Shown here one piece after another: positions 35,540 through 44,607 of a stretch of 64,000 nt of DNA. Position numbers and translations under genes: made by a program. The notes under the pieces are model-generated. The model was not told the origin of the DNA. It worked only from the letters and a program-made list of their open reading frames with translations, and did not search any database. Origin of the DNA: Burkholderiaceae bacterium (GTDB lineage: Bacteria > Pseudomonadota > Gammaproteobacteria > Burkholderiales > Burkholderiaceae_C); contig JACKLN010000004.1 in NCBI GenBank assembly GCA_024235855.1, forward strand, positions 1 through 64,000. Direction: 5' to 3'. Numbering within the stretch: position 1 is the stretch's first letter; every line of letters starts with the position of its first letter.

Positions 35540-36565
35540 ATGATCCGTGCCGTCCGTCGCCCGCTGTCACTGCTGCTGCTTGCCGGGGTGCTCGGCACCG
35601 CCGGCACCGCCCACGCGCAGGTCACGCTGACGCTGTCGTCCTGGGTGCCGCCGACGCACCCGCTGACCATCGCCCAGGCCGACTGGTGTGCCGAGGTCAG
35701 CAAGGCCACCGAAGGCCGCGTGCTGTGCAAGGTGCTGCCCAAGCCGGTGGCCTCGCCGCCGGCCACGCTGGACGCGGTGCGCGACGGTCTGGCCGACGTC
35801 GCCTTCAGCACCCACGGCTACACGCCGGGCCGCTACGTGCTGACCAAGATCGCCGAGTTCCCGTTCCTCGGCGCGTCGGTCACCGCCAACAGCGTGGCCT
35901 ACCAGCGCATCCACGAGAAGTACCTGTCGGGCTTCAACGAGCACGACGGGCTGCACGTGATCACGATGTTCACGCACGGCCCCGGCGTGATCCTGAACAA
36001 CAAGCGCCCGATCCGGACGCTGGCGGACATGGACGGCCTGAAGTTCCGTGTCGGCGGCGGCATGGTCAACGACATCGGCAAGGCGCTGGGCGCCAACATG
36101 ATCCTGAAGCCGGCGCCGCAGTCCTACGAACTGCTCTCCAGCGGCATCGTCGACGGCGTCTGGTTCCCCGACGAGGCCATCATCTCCTTCAAGCTCGACA
36201 AGGTCATCAAGTACCGCACCACCATTCCCGGCGGCCTCTACAACACGAGCATGGTCATGGTCATGAACCCGGCCACGTTCAACAGGCTGTCCAGGCAGGA
36301 TCAGGCCATCGTGAACAAGCACTCCGGCGAGTGGGCCGCGCGCTTCATCGGCCGCTACTGGGACGCGCAGGACACGCGCGCCCGCGCCGGCATGCAGGTG
36401 GCCGGCATCGAGACGTCGGAGGCCGATGCCAGCTTCGTCGCCGACTTCAAGGCCCGCGTGGCGCCGCTGGAGCAGGCCTGGGTCAAGGAGGCGCAGGCCA
36501 AGGGCCTGAAGAATGCTGCGCAGGTGCTGCAGGCCTTCCGCGACGAGGTGAAGCAACTCCAGTAA
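35540..36565 (+). CDS. TRAP-type solute-binding protein (DctP family)
   Basis: A 341-residue periplasmic binding protein with signal peptide (ending GTAHAQV). Typical features are LTLSSWVPPTHPL at the mature N-terminus, then GRYVLTKIAEFPFLG, and a central LKFRVGGGMVNDIGKALGA. TRAP receptors bind organic acids. The membrane subunits DctQ and DctM are absent here. It follows the sulfatase-like gene after a 97-base gap with no strong ribosome or promoter feature beyond CAGGAG, and may belong to the same regulon. Confidence 0.9.
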   Translation: MIRAVRRPLSLLLLAGVLGTAGTAHAQVTLTLSSWVPPTHPLTIAQADWCAEVSKATEGRVLCKVLPKPVASPPATLDAVRDGLADVAFSTHGYTPGRYVLTKIAEFPFLGASVTANSVAYQRIHEKYLSGFNEHDGLHVITMFTHGPGVILNNKRPIRTLADMDGLKFRVGGGMVNDIGKALGANMILKPAPQSYELLSSGIVDGVWFPDEAIISFKLDKVIKYRTTIPGGLYNTSMVMVMNPATFNRLSRQDQAIVNKHSGEWAARFIGRYWDAQDTRARAGMQVAGIETSEADASFVADFKARVAPLEQAWVKEAQAKGLKNAAQVLQAFRDEVKQLQ

Positions 36566-36589
36566 GCCGGCCCGCACGAGGGCCTGGCC

Positions 36590-39058
36590 GTGAGCCTGCG
36601 CAGCGTGCCGCCGGAGCGGCTGGGCCTCCTGCCCACGGGTGAACAGGGACTGGACGCCGCGGAGGTCGCGGCCCGGCGCCTGCAGGGGTTCAACGACATC
36701 GTGGCACCGGCCGCCAGCGGCTGGCGCGTCGTCGCACGCGACACGCTGCGCGACCCGATGCTGTGGTTCCTGCTGCTCACGGCCGGCCTGTTCGGCCTGC
36801 TGGGGCAGGCCGCCGAGTCGCTCACCCTGCTGCTGGCCCTGGTGCCGCTGCTGGGCATGGATGCCTACCTGCACCGGCGCACGTCGGCCTCCTCGGCGGG
36901 GCTGGCCAGCCGGCTGGCCAGCACCGCACGCGTGCTGCGCGACGGCCAGTGGCAGGAGGTGCCGGCCCGGGAACTGGTGCCGGGCGACCTGGCCGAGGTG
37001 GCGCCGGGCGAGTACTTTCCCGCCGACGGCCTGCTGGTGACCGGCGCCGGCCTCCAGGTCGACGAATCGACCCTGACCGGCGAGTCCCTGCCGGTGGCCA
37101 AGCGTGCCCTCGACGCGTCCGCCGCGTTGCCCGCCAGCGCCCCCGACGCGCATTGGGGCACCGCGGGCACCCGGGTGCTGACGGGCCAGGCCCGGCTGCG
37201 CGTGGTCTTCATCGGCGGCGAGACCCGCTACGGCGAGATCGTGCGTTCCGCCACCGAAGGCCACCACGCGGCGACGCCGCTGCAGCGTGCCATCGGCGGC
37301 CTCGTGACCGTGCTGCTCGGTGTGGCCGTTGTGGTGTGCATCGTGCTGGCGGCGGTGCGGCTGTGGCAGGGCCACGGCTGGATCGACGCCGTGCTCAGTG
37401 CCGTGACGCTGGCCGTGGCCGCCCTGCCCGAGGAGTTCCCCGTCGTCTACACCTTCTTCCTCGGGGTCGGTGTCTTCCGGCTGGCACGCAGGAAGGCGCT
37501 GGTCCGGCGCGCGGTGGCGGTGGAGAACATCGGCCGCATCAGCTGCATCGTGTCGGACAAGACCGGGACGATCACCGCCGGCACCCTGGTGCTGGCGCAG
37601 CGCACGCCGGCGGACGGGGTGGACGCCGACACGCTGCTGCAGGTGGCCGCCTCGGCCGCGCGGCCCGACAGCGGCGACCCGCTGGACCAGGCCCTGCATG
37701 CCGCGGCAGGCGCGCTGCCGCAGACCGCCAGACTGGCCGATTTCCCGTTCACCGAGGGGCGCCGCCGCGAGACGGTGGTCCTGCGCCGAGGCGACGGGCC
37801 GGCGGCGACCGCCTTCACCAAGGGGGCGCCGGAGACCGTGCTGGCCCTGTGTGACCTGCCGGCGTCCGCGCGGGCCGACTGGCTGGCGCAGGTCGAGGCC
37901 CACGCCCGATCCGGGCGCAAGGTCATCGCCTGTGCGCGGCGCGACCTGCCGGCCGGCGAGGCCCCCGGCACCGAACCCCAGGCCGGGTTCGCGTTCGCGG
38001 GCCTGCTGGCGTTCGAGGACCCGGTGCGCGACGGCGTGCGCGAGGCCATCCAGGCCTGCATGGCCGCGGGCATGAGCGTGATCATGGTCACCGGCGACCA
38101 TCCGGCCACGGCCGTCGCGATCGCGCGCGAGATCGGGCTCGGCGGCCGCGAGCCCCGGGTGATCGTGCTGTCCCCCGACGAAGAGGCCGCCGCCGCGCTG
38201 CGCGCCCAGGGCGACGTGCACGTGGTTGCGCGCGCCACGCCGCCCCAGAAGCTGGCCCTGGTGCAGGCACTGCAGGCCCAGGGGGAGCTGGTCGCGGTCA
38301 CGGGGGATGGCGTGAACGACGTGCCGGCGCTGCGGCTGGCCGACGTCGGCGTGGCCATGGGCGAACGCGGCACGCGCAGTGCGCGCGAGGTGGCGCCGGT
38401 GGTGCTGCTCGACGACAACTTTCGGACCCTCGTCGATGCGGTGGCCGAAGGCCGCCAGCTGTTCCAGAACCTGCGCCTGGCCTTCGCCTACCTGCTGCTG
38501 GTGCACCTGCCGCTGGTGATCGGCGCCACCGCCATCCCGCTGATGGGCCTGCCGCTGCTGTTCCTGCCGATCCACATCGTCTGGCTCGAACTCGTCATCC
38601 ACCCGACGGCGATGCTGGCCTTCCAGGACCTGCCGGCGGCCGGGCCGCTCGCGCCGGTCCGGCGACATCGCCCGGTGCAATTCTTCGGCGCCGGCACCTG
38701 GATGGCGATCCTCGGCATCGGCGCGCTCCTGGGCCTGGCCGTGGTCGGCAGCTACCAGCTCGCACTGGGCGCCGACACCGACGTCGAACACGCGCGGGCG
38801 ATGGCCCTGAGCGTGCTGCTGGCGTCCAGTGCGGGGATCACGGCCGGGCTGACCCTGCTCCGCCAGGCGGCCCCGCGCTGGCTGGTCGCGGGGTCGCTCG
38901 CGTCGCTGGCCGTCTTCGTCCAGGTCCCCGGCCTCAGCGGATGGCTGAACCTGAAGCCGCTGCACGGCACCGACGTGGCGTGGGTGGCGCTGGTCTTCGT
39001 CGGGGCGGGCCTGGTGTCGGCCGGGCTGGCCCGGCGCCTGAGGCGCGGCGCGGACTGA
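36590..39058 (+). CDS. P-type ATPase (cation-transporting, HAD family)
   Basis: An 822-residue ion pump starting at GTG 36590. Motifs in order are actuator TGES (163-166), TM4 motif PEEFPVVYTFF, phosphorylation site DKTGTITAG with Asp323, KGAPETV in the nucleotide domain, and hinge GDGVNDVPAL. The PEEFPV helix replaces the PEGLP of Ca-ATPases and the CPC of metal pumps, so it belongs to a type II-like branch with no firm ion. About eight to ten membrane helices are visible. It follows dctP by 24 bases but its link to that locus is unclear. Confidence 0.9.
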   Translation: MSLRSVPPERLGLLPTGEQGLDAAEVAARRLQGFNDIVAPAASGWRVVARDTLRDPMLWFLLLTAGLFGLLGQAAESLTLLLALVPLLGMDAYLHRRTSASSAGLASRLASTARVLRDGQWQEVPARELVPGDLAEVAPGEYFPADGLLVTGAGLQVDESTLTGESLPVAKRALDASAALPASAPDAHWGTAGTRVLTGQARLRVVFIGGETRYGEIVRSATEGHHAATPLQRAIGGLVTVLLGVAVVVCIVLAAVRLWQGHGWIDAVLSAVTLAVAALPEEFPVVYTFFLGVGVFRLARRKALVRRAVAVENIGRISCIVSDKTGTITAGTLVLAQRTPADGVDADTLLQVAASAARPDSGDPLDQALHAAAGALPQTARLADFPFTEGRRRETVVLRRGDGPAATAFTKGAPETVLALCDLPASARADWLAQVEAHARSGRKVIACARRDLPAGEAPGTEPQAGFAFAGLLAFEDPVRDGVREAIQACMAAGMSVIMVTGDHPATAVAIAREIGLGGREPRVIVLSPDEEAAAALRAQGDVHVVARATPPQKLALVQALQAQGELVAVTGDGVNDVPALRLADVGVAMGERGTRSAREVAPVVLLDDNFRTLVDAVAEGRQLFQNLRLAFAYLLLVHLPLVIGATAIPLMGLPLLFLPIHIVWLELVIHPTAMLAFQDLPAAGPLAPVRRHRPVQFFGAGTWMAILGIGALLGLAVVGSYQLALGADTDVEHARAMALSVLLASSAGITAGLTLLRQAAPRWLVAGSLASLAVFVQVPGLSGWLNLKPLHGTDVAWVALVFVGAGLVSAGLARRLRRGAD

Positions 39059-39139
39059 CGTTCGATCCCACCGCCGCTGGCCGACGCGTGGTGGACGCCC
39101 GCCGGCCGGGCCGCCCGGGCCCCGGCATCGCCGCGCGCC

Positions 39140-40975
39140 TCACCGCGCCAGCCGCGCCCCCAGCCCGCCCAGGCGCCGCGTTCGCCGCGCCACCGCCCGG
39201 CCCAGCAGCGCCGGCTGCGGCGCCACCAGCGTGAAGCGCTCGCGCGCCCGCGTCAGCCCGGTGTAGACCAGCTCGCGCGTCAGCAGCGGCCCGTCCTCCG
39301 GGGGCAGCACCAACGCCACGTGGCCGAACTCCGAGCCCTGGCTCTTGTGCACCGTCATCGCGAAGGCGGTCTGCACCTGCTCCAGCCGGCCCACCGCCAC
39401 CGCATGCAGGGCCTCGCCCTCGGCAAACCAGGCCCGCGGCGTGCCATCGTCGGCGGGCAGCACCAGGCCGATGTCGCCGTTGAACAGGCCCAGCGCCGGC
39501 TGGTTGCGCAGCAGCATCACCGGCCGGCCGGTGAACCACTCGCCGCGGCGGGCCGCCAGCAGGCCGGCATCGGCCAGCGCCTGTTCGACGGCGGCGTTGA
39601 GCCCGTCCACCCCCCACGGCCCCTCGCGCAGCGCGCACAGCAGGCGGAAGGTCTCGAAGGCCTGCAGCGAGGCCCGGGCGCGCTCGGCCGGCGTGCCGGG
39701 GCCCTGCAGCGCCTGCAGCACCGGCCGGTAGCCCTGCACCGCCAGCGGCAGCACGGCCGTCGCGTCACGCGGGGTCTGCAGCGCCAGCGTGCCGGACACA
39801 TCGGTCCGCAGGGCCGCCAGCGCCGCTGCACCGTCACCTGCGTGCATGGCCTGCGCCAGCGCGCCGATGGCGCCGTGGAAGCGCCGGCTCTCGCGCAAGG
39901 CCACCGTGCGTGGCGCCAGCACCGGCGCGGCGCACAGGTCGGCCAGCACGGCGCCGGCTTCCACCGAGGCCAGCTGATCGGGGTCGCCCAGCAGCACCAG
40001 GCGCGCGGCGGGGGGCAGCGCGTCCAGCAGCCGCGCCATCAGCGCCAGGTGCACCATCGACGCCTCGTCGACGATCAGCAGGTCCAGCGGCAGCGGGTTC
40101 GTCGCGTCGTGGCGGAAGCGCCATGTGCCCGGCCTTGGGCCCAGCAGCGCATGCAGCGTGCGCGCCGGTGGCAGCGTATCGGCCCACGGGTCCAGTGCTT
40201 CGCCGGCCAGCGACCCGAGCGCCGGGCGCAGGCCGTGCAGCGCCTGCTGGATGGACTGCTTCAGCCGCGCCGCCGCCTTGCCGGTGGGCGCCGCCAGGCC
40301 CACCCGCAGAAAGGGGACAGGTGTGCCATCGGGCGCTCCATGGCCGCGCAGCGCCTGCAGCAGCACCAGCAGCCGCGCTGCCGTCCAGGTCTTGCCGGTG
40401 CCCGGCCCGCCGGTGACCAGCGTGAAGCGGCCGCGCAGCGCGACCTCGCCGGCGCGGCGCTGCCAGTCGACCTCGCCATCGGCGCGCGGCGGGAACAGGC
40501 GGTCCAGCCACGCGGTGGCCTGGGCCTCGTCCACCGGCAACAACGCGGCGGCCCGGGCCCGCAGCTGCCGCGCGATGACGCCTTCGTCGCGCCAGTGGCG
40601 GCGCAGCGCCAGCCGGCCGTCGGCCAGCACCAGCGGCGAGCCACCCTCGGCATCGCGCGGGTCGACCGCGACCGCTGCGCAGCCAGTCCAGGCCTGCGGC
40701 CGCAGCGGCCGGGCGGCCAGCGCCTGCGCCAGGGCGTTCAGGGCCTCGGCCGGCCAGTCCAGCCGTTCGGCAGCGGTGCCGGGCAGGTCGTCCAGCGGCA
40801 GCGCGCTGTGGCCCGCCGACTCCAGGCGCGACAGCAGCGCCGCGGCCAGCAGCAGGTCGGGCGGGGCCGTGGGCGCGGTGTCGTGCAGGAAGCGCGCCAG
40901 CGCCACGTCCAGCGGGCGCAGCCAGCCGGCAGTCTGCCAGGCCGCCAGGTCGGCGAGCGTGGCCGCGGCGGTCAC
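39140..40975 (-). CDS. recD: Exodeoxyribonuclease V alpha subunit
   Basis: A 611-residue 5'-3' helicase subunit of RecBCD, which processes double-strand breaks. The start is GTG 40975, overlapping the recB stop (GTGA). The Walker A is VTGGPGTGKTWTAARLL, Walker B region is LLIVDEASMV, and C-terminal motifs include AFAMTVHKSQGSEFGHV and LVYTGLTRARE. It completes the recC-recB-recD operon and converges with the P-type ATPase gene after 81 bases. Confidence 0.95.
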   Translation of the reverse strand: MTAAATLADLAAWQTAGWLRPLDVALARFLHDTAPTAPPDLLLAAALLSRLESAGHSALPLDDLPGTAAERLDWPAEALNALAQALAARPLRPQAWTGCAAVAVDPRDAEGGSPLVLADGRLALRRHWRDEGVIARQLRARAAALLPVDEAQATAWLDRLFPPRADGEVDWQRRAGEVALRGRFTLVTGGPGTGKTWTAARLLVLLQALRGHGAPDGTPVPFLRVGLAAPTGKAAARLKQSIQQALHGLRPALGSLAGEALDPWADTLPPARTLHALLGPRPGTWRFRHDATNPLPLDLLIVDEASMVHLALMARLLDALPPAARLVLLGDPDQLASVEAGAVLADLCAAPVLAPRTVALRESRRFHGAIGALAQAMHAGDGAAALAALRTDVSGTLALQTPRDATAVLPLAVQGYRPVLQALQGPGTPAERARASLQAFETFRLLCALREGPWGVDGLNAAVEQALADAGLLAARRGEWFTGRPVMLLRNQPALGLFNGDIGLVLPADDGTPRAWFAEGEALHAVAVGRLEQVQTAFAMTVHKSQGSEFGHVALVLPPEDGPLLTRELVYTGLTRARERFTLVAPQPALLGRAVARRTRRLGGLGARLAR

Positions 40976-43900
40976 GAAGCCGCCTCCACCGGCGTGATCA
41001 GCGCGTCCAGCGCCTGCACCAGCGCCACAGGCGCCGCCACGGTGCAGCAGCCGGCCGCCGAGCCCTGCACCCCGCGCAGGAAGAGGTAGATCCCGCCGCC
41101 CAGGTGCCGGGCCGGCACATAGGCCGCGCCCAGGCGCGCGCGCAGCAGCCGGTGCAGCGCCAGCAGGTACAGCGCGGCCTGGACGTCGTAGCGGTGCTCG
41201 CACATCGCCGCCTGCAGGGCGTCGGCGGTGTAGTCGGCGTCACGCCCGCCCAGCGCATTGCTCTTGTGGTCCAGCACCCAGTAGCGGCCGCCGTGTTCGA
41301 TCACCAGGTCGGCAAAGCCCATCAGCAGGCCCCGCAGCCGGCGCGGCGGCAGCGCGGGCCGCGGTGCGTCGGGCCACAGGTGCGCGCGGCACAGGGCGTC
41401 AATGCGGCCGGCGTCCAGGCCATTGCTGGGCAGCCAGAACTCCATCTCCGGCCACACCGTCTCCAGGCCACACAGCGGCACGCCCAGCGGCGGCAGCGGC
41501 GTGGCGCACACCTGCTGCAGCCAGGCGAGCACGTCGTCCGCCCGGTGCCCCCAGCCCTGGCGCTCGCAGCGGCGCAGCAGGGTCTGGCGCAGGTCGGCCG
41601 AACCGTCGAGCGCAAAGCCCTCGCCGGCCAGCCACTCGAGCTGGTCGTGCAGGAAGTTGCCGGCGAAGGCGCCGCGGGGAAAGCGGTGCCATGGCTGGTC
41701 GGCGCCGCGCGGCACCGCGTCGGCCTCCACCGGTTCGTCCTCGCGCAGCAGCGGCACGGCGGGCGTGTCCGGCGCCAGGCCGGCGACGACCCCACGGCCG
41801 GCGTCGCGCACCAGGGCCGAGTAGCTGGCGATGGCCCAGTCACGGTCGAAGGAGGCGCTGTAGCGCGGGGCTGGCGCCAGAGGTGCATCGGCGTCCTGCG
41901 CGCGGCGGCGGGTCACCGGGGGCAGCGGTGGCGTCTCGGCGGGTGGCAGCCACTGGACGCCGACCGCCGGGCTGGCCAGCGCATCCAGCGCCGGGCCGAA
42001 GGCCTCGGCGCCCGGGCCGCACAGCAGCTGCCCGGCGGCGCTGCGGGGCCACAGCGGCGTGCGCGCCTTGCCCGTGGCTGCGGCGGCCATGCCCACCCAC
42101 AGCGCGTGGCGCGCGCGCGTCAGCGCCACGTAGAGCAGGCGCAGGTCCTCGCGCAGGCGGTCGGCGTCGGCCTGCGCCCAGTCGTCGGGTGAGGGGTCGG
42201 TCAGCAGGCGTCGGCCGCCGTCGGGCAGCGGCGCCCACAGCAGCTGCTCGCGCCCGTCGCGAGGCCGGCACTGGGCCACGAAGGGCAGGAAGACGAGCGG
42301 GTACTCCAGGCCCTTGCTCTTGTGGATGGTGACCACCTGCACCAGGTCCGCGTCGCTCTCCAGGCGCAGCACGCGGTCGTCGCCGCCCGTCTCGTCACCG
42401 TCGATCTGCTGCGCCAGCCAGCGGATCAGCGCCGGCTCGCCCTCCAGCGTGCCGGCAGCGGCCTGCAGCAGTTCGGCCAGGTGCAGCACGTTGGTCAGGC
42501 GCCGTTCGCCGGCCACGTCTTCCGCCGCCAGCCAGCGCGCCGGCAGGTCGAAGGCGTGCAACGCGCGGCGCAGCATGGCCAGCACCCCCTGCTGGCGCCA
42601 GACGGGCTGCAGCGCCTGCAGCGTCTCGGCAGCGCGGTCGAAGCGCGCGTCGTCGTCCGCCAGGGCGCGCAGCTCCGGCAGCGTGCGCGCCAGCAAGGCC
42701 GTGGCCAGCGCGGCGCGCGCCAGGCGCGTGTCGCGGGGTGCGGCCACGGCCTGCAGCAGGCGCAGCAGGTCGGCGGCCTCGGGCGTGGCGAAGACCGAGT
42801 CGCGGTCCGACAGGTAGACCGACGCCAGCCCGCGCCGGCGCAGCGCCTCGCGCACGGTCTGTGCCTCGCGGCCTGTGCGCACGAGCACCGCGATGTCGGC
42901 CGGCCGCAGGCGCTGGAAGCCGCCGTCGCCGTGCAGGAAGCCGGCCTTCGGGTCGTCGAGCAGGGCCACGATGCGTTCGGCCGCCAGCGCGGCGAACAGC
43001 GGCTGATGCTCTGCCGCCAGGCGCGGCGTGGCGTCGGCCACCCAGGTGACGGCAGGCAGCGGCCCGGTGGCGTCCACCAGGCGCTCCGGCCGGCCCCGGG
43101 CGCGCACCGGCTCGAAGGGCAGCGCAGCGCCGAAGCCGAAGGCGCCGGCCCCGGGCCGCGTCTCGGCGCGCTGGAACAGCGTGTTCACCGCGTCCACCAG
43201 CGCGGTGGCCGAGCGGTGGTTGGTGTCCAGCACGTGGTGGCGGCCCGCGGTGGCGCGGCGCGCGCGCAGGTAACTCTGGATGTCGGCACCGCGGAAGGCG
43301 TAGATCGCCTGCTTGGGGTCGCCGATCAGCAGCAAAGTCGTGGCGGGGTCGTCCTTTTCGATGCAGTAGAGGCGGTCGAACACCGACAGCTGCACCGGCG
43401 AGGTGTCCTGGAACTCGTCGATCAGCGCCACCGGGTACTGCGCCACGATGCGCTCGCGCAGACGCAACGCCCGCTCGCCGTGGCGGGCATCGTCCAGCGC
43501 GTCGTCCAGGCGCTGCAGCAGGTCGGCGAAGCCGAAGGTGCCGGCGGCGGCCTTGAGCTGCGCCAGGCGCTCGCGCGCCAGCGCCGCGGCGTGCACGCGC
43601 AGGGCATTGGTCGGATCGGGCTGGGCCTGGAGCGCCGCCATCAGGTCGGCGAAGGCGGCGAACTCCGGCGGCAGGTCGACGGTGCAGCCGGCCTTGAGCG
43701 CGTCGCGCGCCCCGGCGTCCGTGAGGCGAAGACGGGCCGCATCGCTGAGCCCGGGCCCGTCGAGTCCGGGCGACCGCGCCCAGTCCTTCAGGGTCTGCAG
43801 CCAGACCGGCGTGTGCTTCTCGCCCAGGCGGACCTTGTTGAACGGGCAGTCCTTGCGCGCCCACTGCACGCGCAGCCAGGCCAGCATGGCGTCGGCTCGC

Positions 43901-44607
43901 TCGGCCCAACCGGCCTTGAGCGCTTGCATGCCGGCCAGCGCACGGTCCACGGCGTCGGCCAGCGTGCCGGTGGCCCCGCCGGCCGGCAGCTCGCCGTCCC
44001 ACAACGGCCGGATCGCCTGCGCCAGCGCCGCCGGCGAGGGCCAGCGCCCCAGCACCGCGGCCAGCGCGTCGCCCTGCAGCGGATAGACCTGCTGCCGCCA
44101 GACGTCGCGCACGGCCGCGTCGCGCAGCGCCGCTTCGTCGGCCTGCAGTTCCTCGTCGAACAGGCTGCCGCTGTCGAAGGCGTGCTCGCGCAGCATGCGC
44201 TGGCACCAGGCGTCGATGGTGTGCACCGCCGCGTCGTCCATGGCGTCGGCGGCCATGGCCAGGCGCCAGGCGGCCTGCGTGCGCGCGTCACCCTCGGGAA
44301 AGGCCGCCAGCAGGCCCTGCAGCAAGGCATCGTCGCCCGGACCGACCTCGCCGCGGAAAACGGCGGCTGCCTGCGCCAGCCGGGCGCGGATGCGGTCAGC
44401 CAGCTCGCGGGTGGCCGCCCGCGTGAAGGTCATGACCAGAATCTGGTCGACGCTGCGCGCCGGCGTGCCGTGGCCCAGCACCAGGCGCAGCACCAGGGCA
44501 GCGATGGTCCAGGTCTTGCCGGTGCCGGCACTGGCCTCGATCAGCCGGCTGCCGGCCAGCGGCAGGGTCAGCGGGTCGAGCGCGGTGGCCGCGGCGGACT
44601 CAGTCAT
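40972..44607 (-). CDS. recB: Exodeoxyribonuclease V beta subunit
   Basis: A 1211-residue UvrD-like helicase with C-terminal nuclease. Walker A is IEASAGTGKTWTIAAL near residue 23. Helicase motif II, VALIDEFQDTSPVQ, and motif IV/V regions are present. The nuclease domain has GFADLVIEHGGRYWVLDHKSN, giving the Asp and Asp-x-Lys catalytic residues. It starts at ATG 44607, overlapping recC by eight bases, and its stop overlaps recD. Confidence 0.96.
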   Translation of the reverse strand: MTESAAATALDPLTLPLAGSRLIEASAGTGKTWTIAALVLRLVLGHGTPARSVDQILVMTFTRAATRELADRIRARLAQAAAVFRGEVGPGDDALLQGLLAAFPEGDARTQAAWRLAMAADAMDDAAVHTIDAWCQRMLREHAFDSGSLFDEELQADEAALRDAAVRDVWRQQVYPLQGDALAAVLGRWPSPAALAQAIRPLWDGELPAGGATGTLADAVDRALAGMQALKAGWAERADAMLAWLRVQWARKDCPFNKVRLGEKHTPVWLQTLKDWARSPGLDGPGLSDAARLRLTDAGARDALKAGCTVDLPPEFAAFADLMAALQAQPDPTNALRVHAAALARERLAQLKAAAGTFGFADLLQRLDDALDDARHGERALRLRERIVAQYPVALIDEFQDTSPVQLSVFDRLYCIEKDDPATTLLLIGDPKQAIYAFRGADIQSYLRARRATAGRHHVLDTNHRSATALVDAVNTLFQRAETRPGAGAFGFGAALPFEPVRARGRPERLVDATGPLPAVTWVADATPRLAAEHQPLFAALAAERIVALLDDPKAGFLHGDGGFQRLRPADIAVLVRTGREAQTVREALRRRGLASVYLSDRDSVFATPEAADLLRLLQAVAAPRDTRLARAALATALLARTLPELRALADDDARFDRAAETLQALQPVWRQQGVLAMLRRALHAFDLPARWLAAEDVAGERRLTNVLHLAELLQAAAGTLEGEPALIRWLAQQIDGDETGGDDRVLRLESDADLVQVVTIHKSKGLEYPLVFLPFVAQCRPRDGREQLLWAPLPDGGRRLLTDPSPDDWAQADADRLREDLRLLYVALTRARHALWVGMAAAATGKARTPLWPRSAAGQLLCGPGAEAFGPALDALASPAVGVQWLPPAETPPLPPVTRRRAQDADAPLAPAPRYSASFDRDWAIASYSALVRDAGRGVVAGLAPDTPAVPLLREDEPVEADAVPRGADQPWHRFPRGAFAGNFLHDQLEWLAGEGFALDGSADLRQTLLRRCERQGWGHRADDVLAWLQQVCATPLPPLGVPLCGLETVWPEMEFWLPSNGLDAGRIDALCRAHLWPDAPRPALPPRRLRGLLMGFADLVIEHGGRYWVLDHKSNALGGRDADYTADALQAAMCEHRYDVQAALYLLALHRLLRARLGAAYVPARHLGGGIYLFLRGVQGSAAGCCTVAAPVALVQALDALITPVEAAS

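Noticed and set aside
35567..38965. Long minus-strand open frame opposite dctP and the P-type ATPase
   Set aside because: Composition is His/Arg/Gln-rich without domains, and the opposite strand encodes recognisable proteins.
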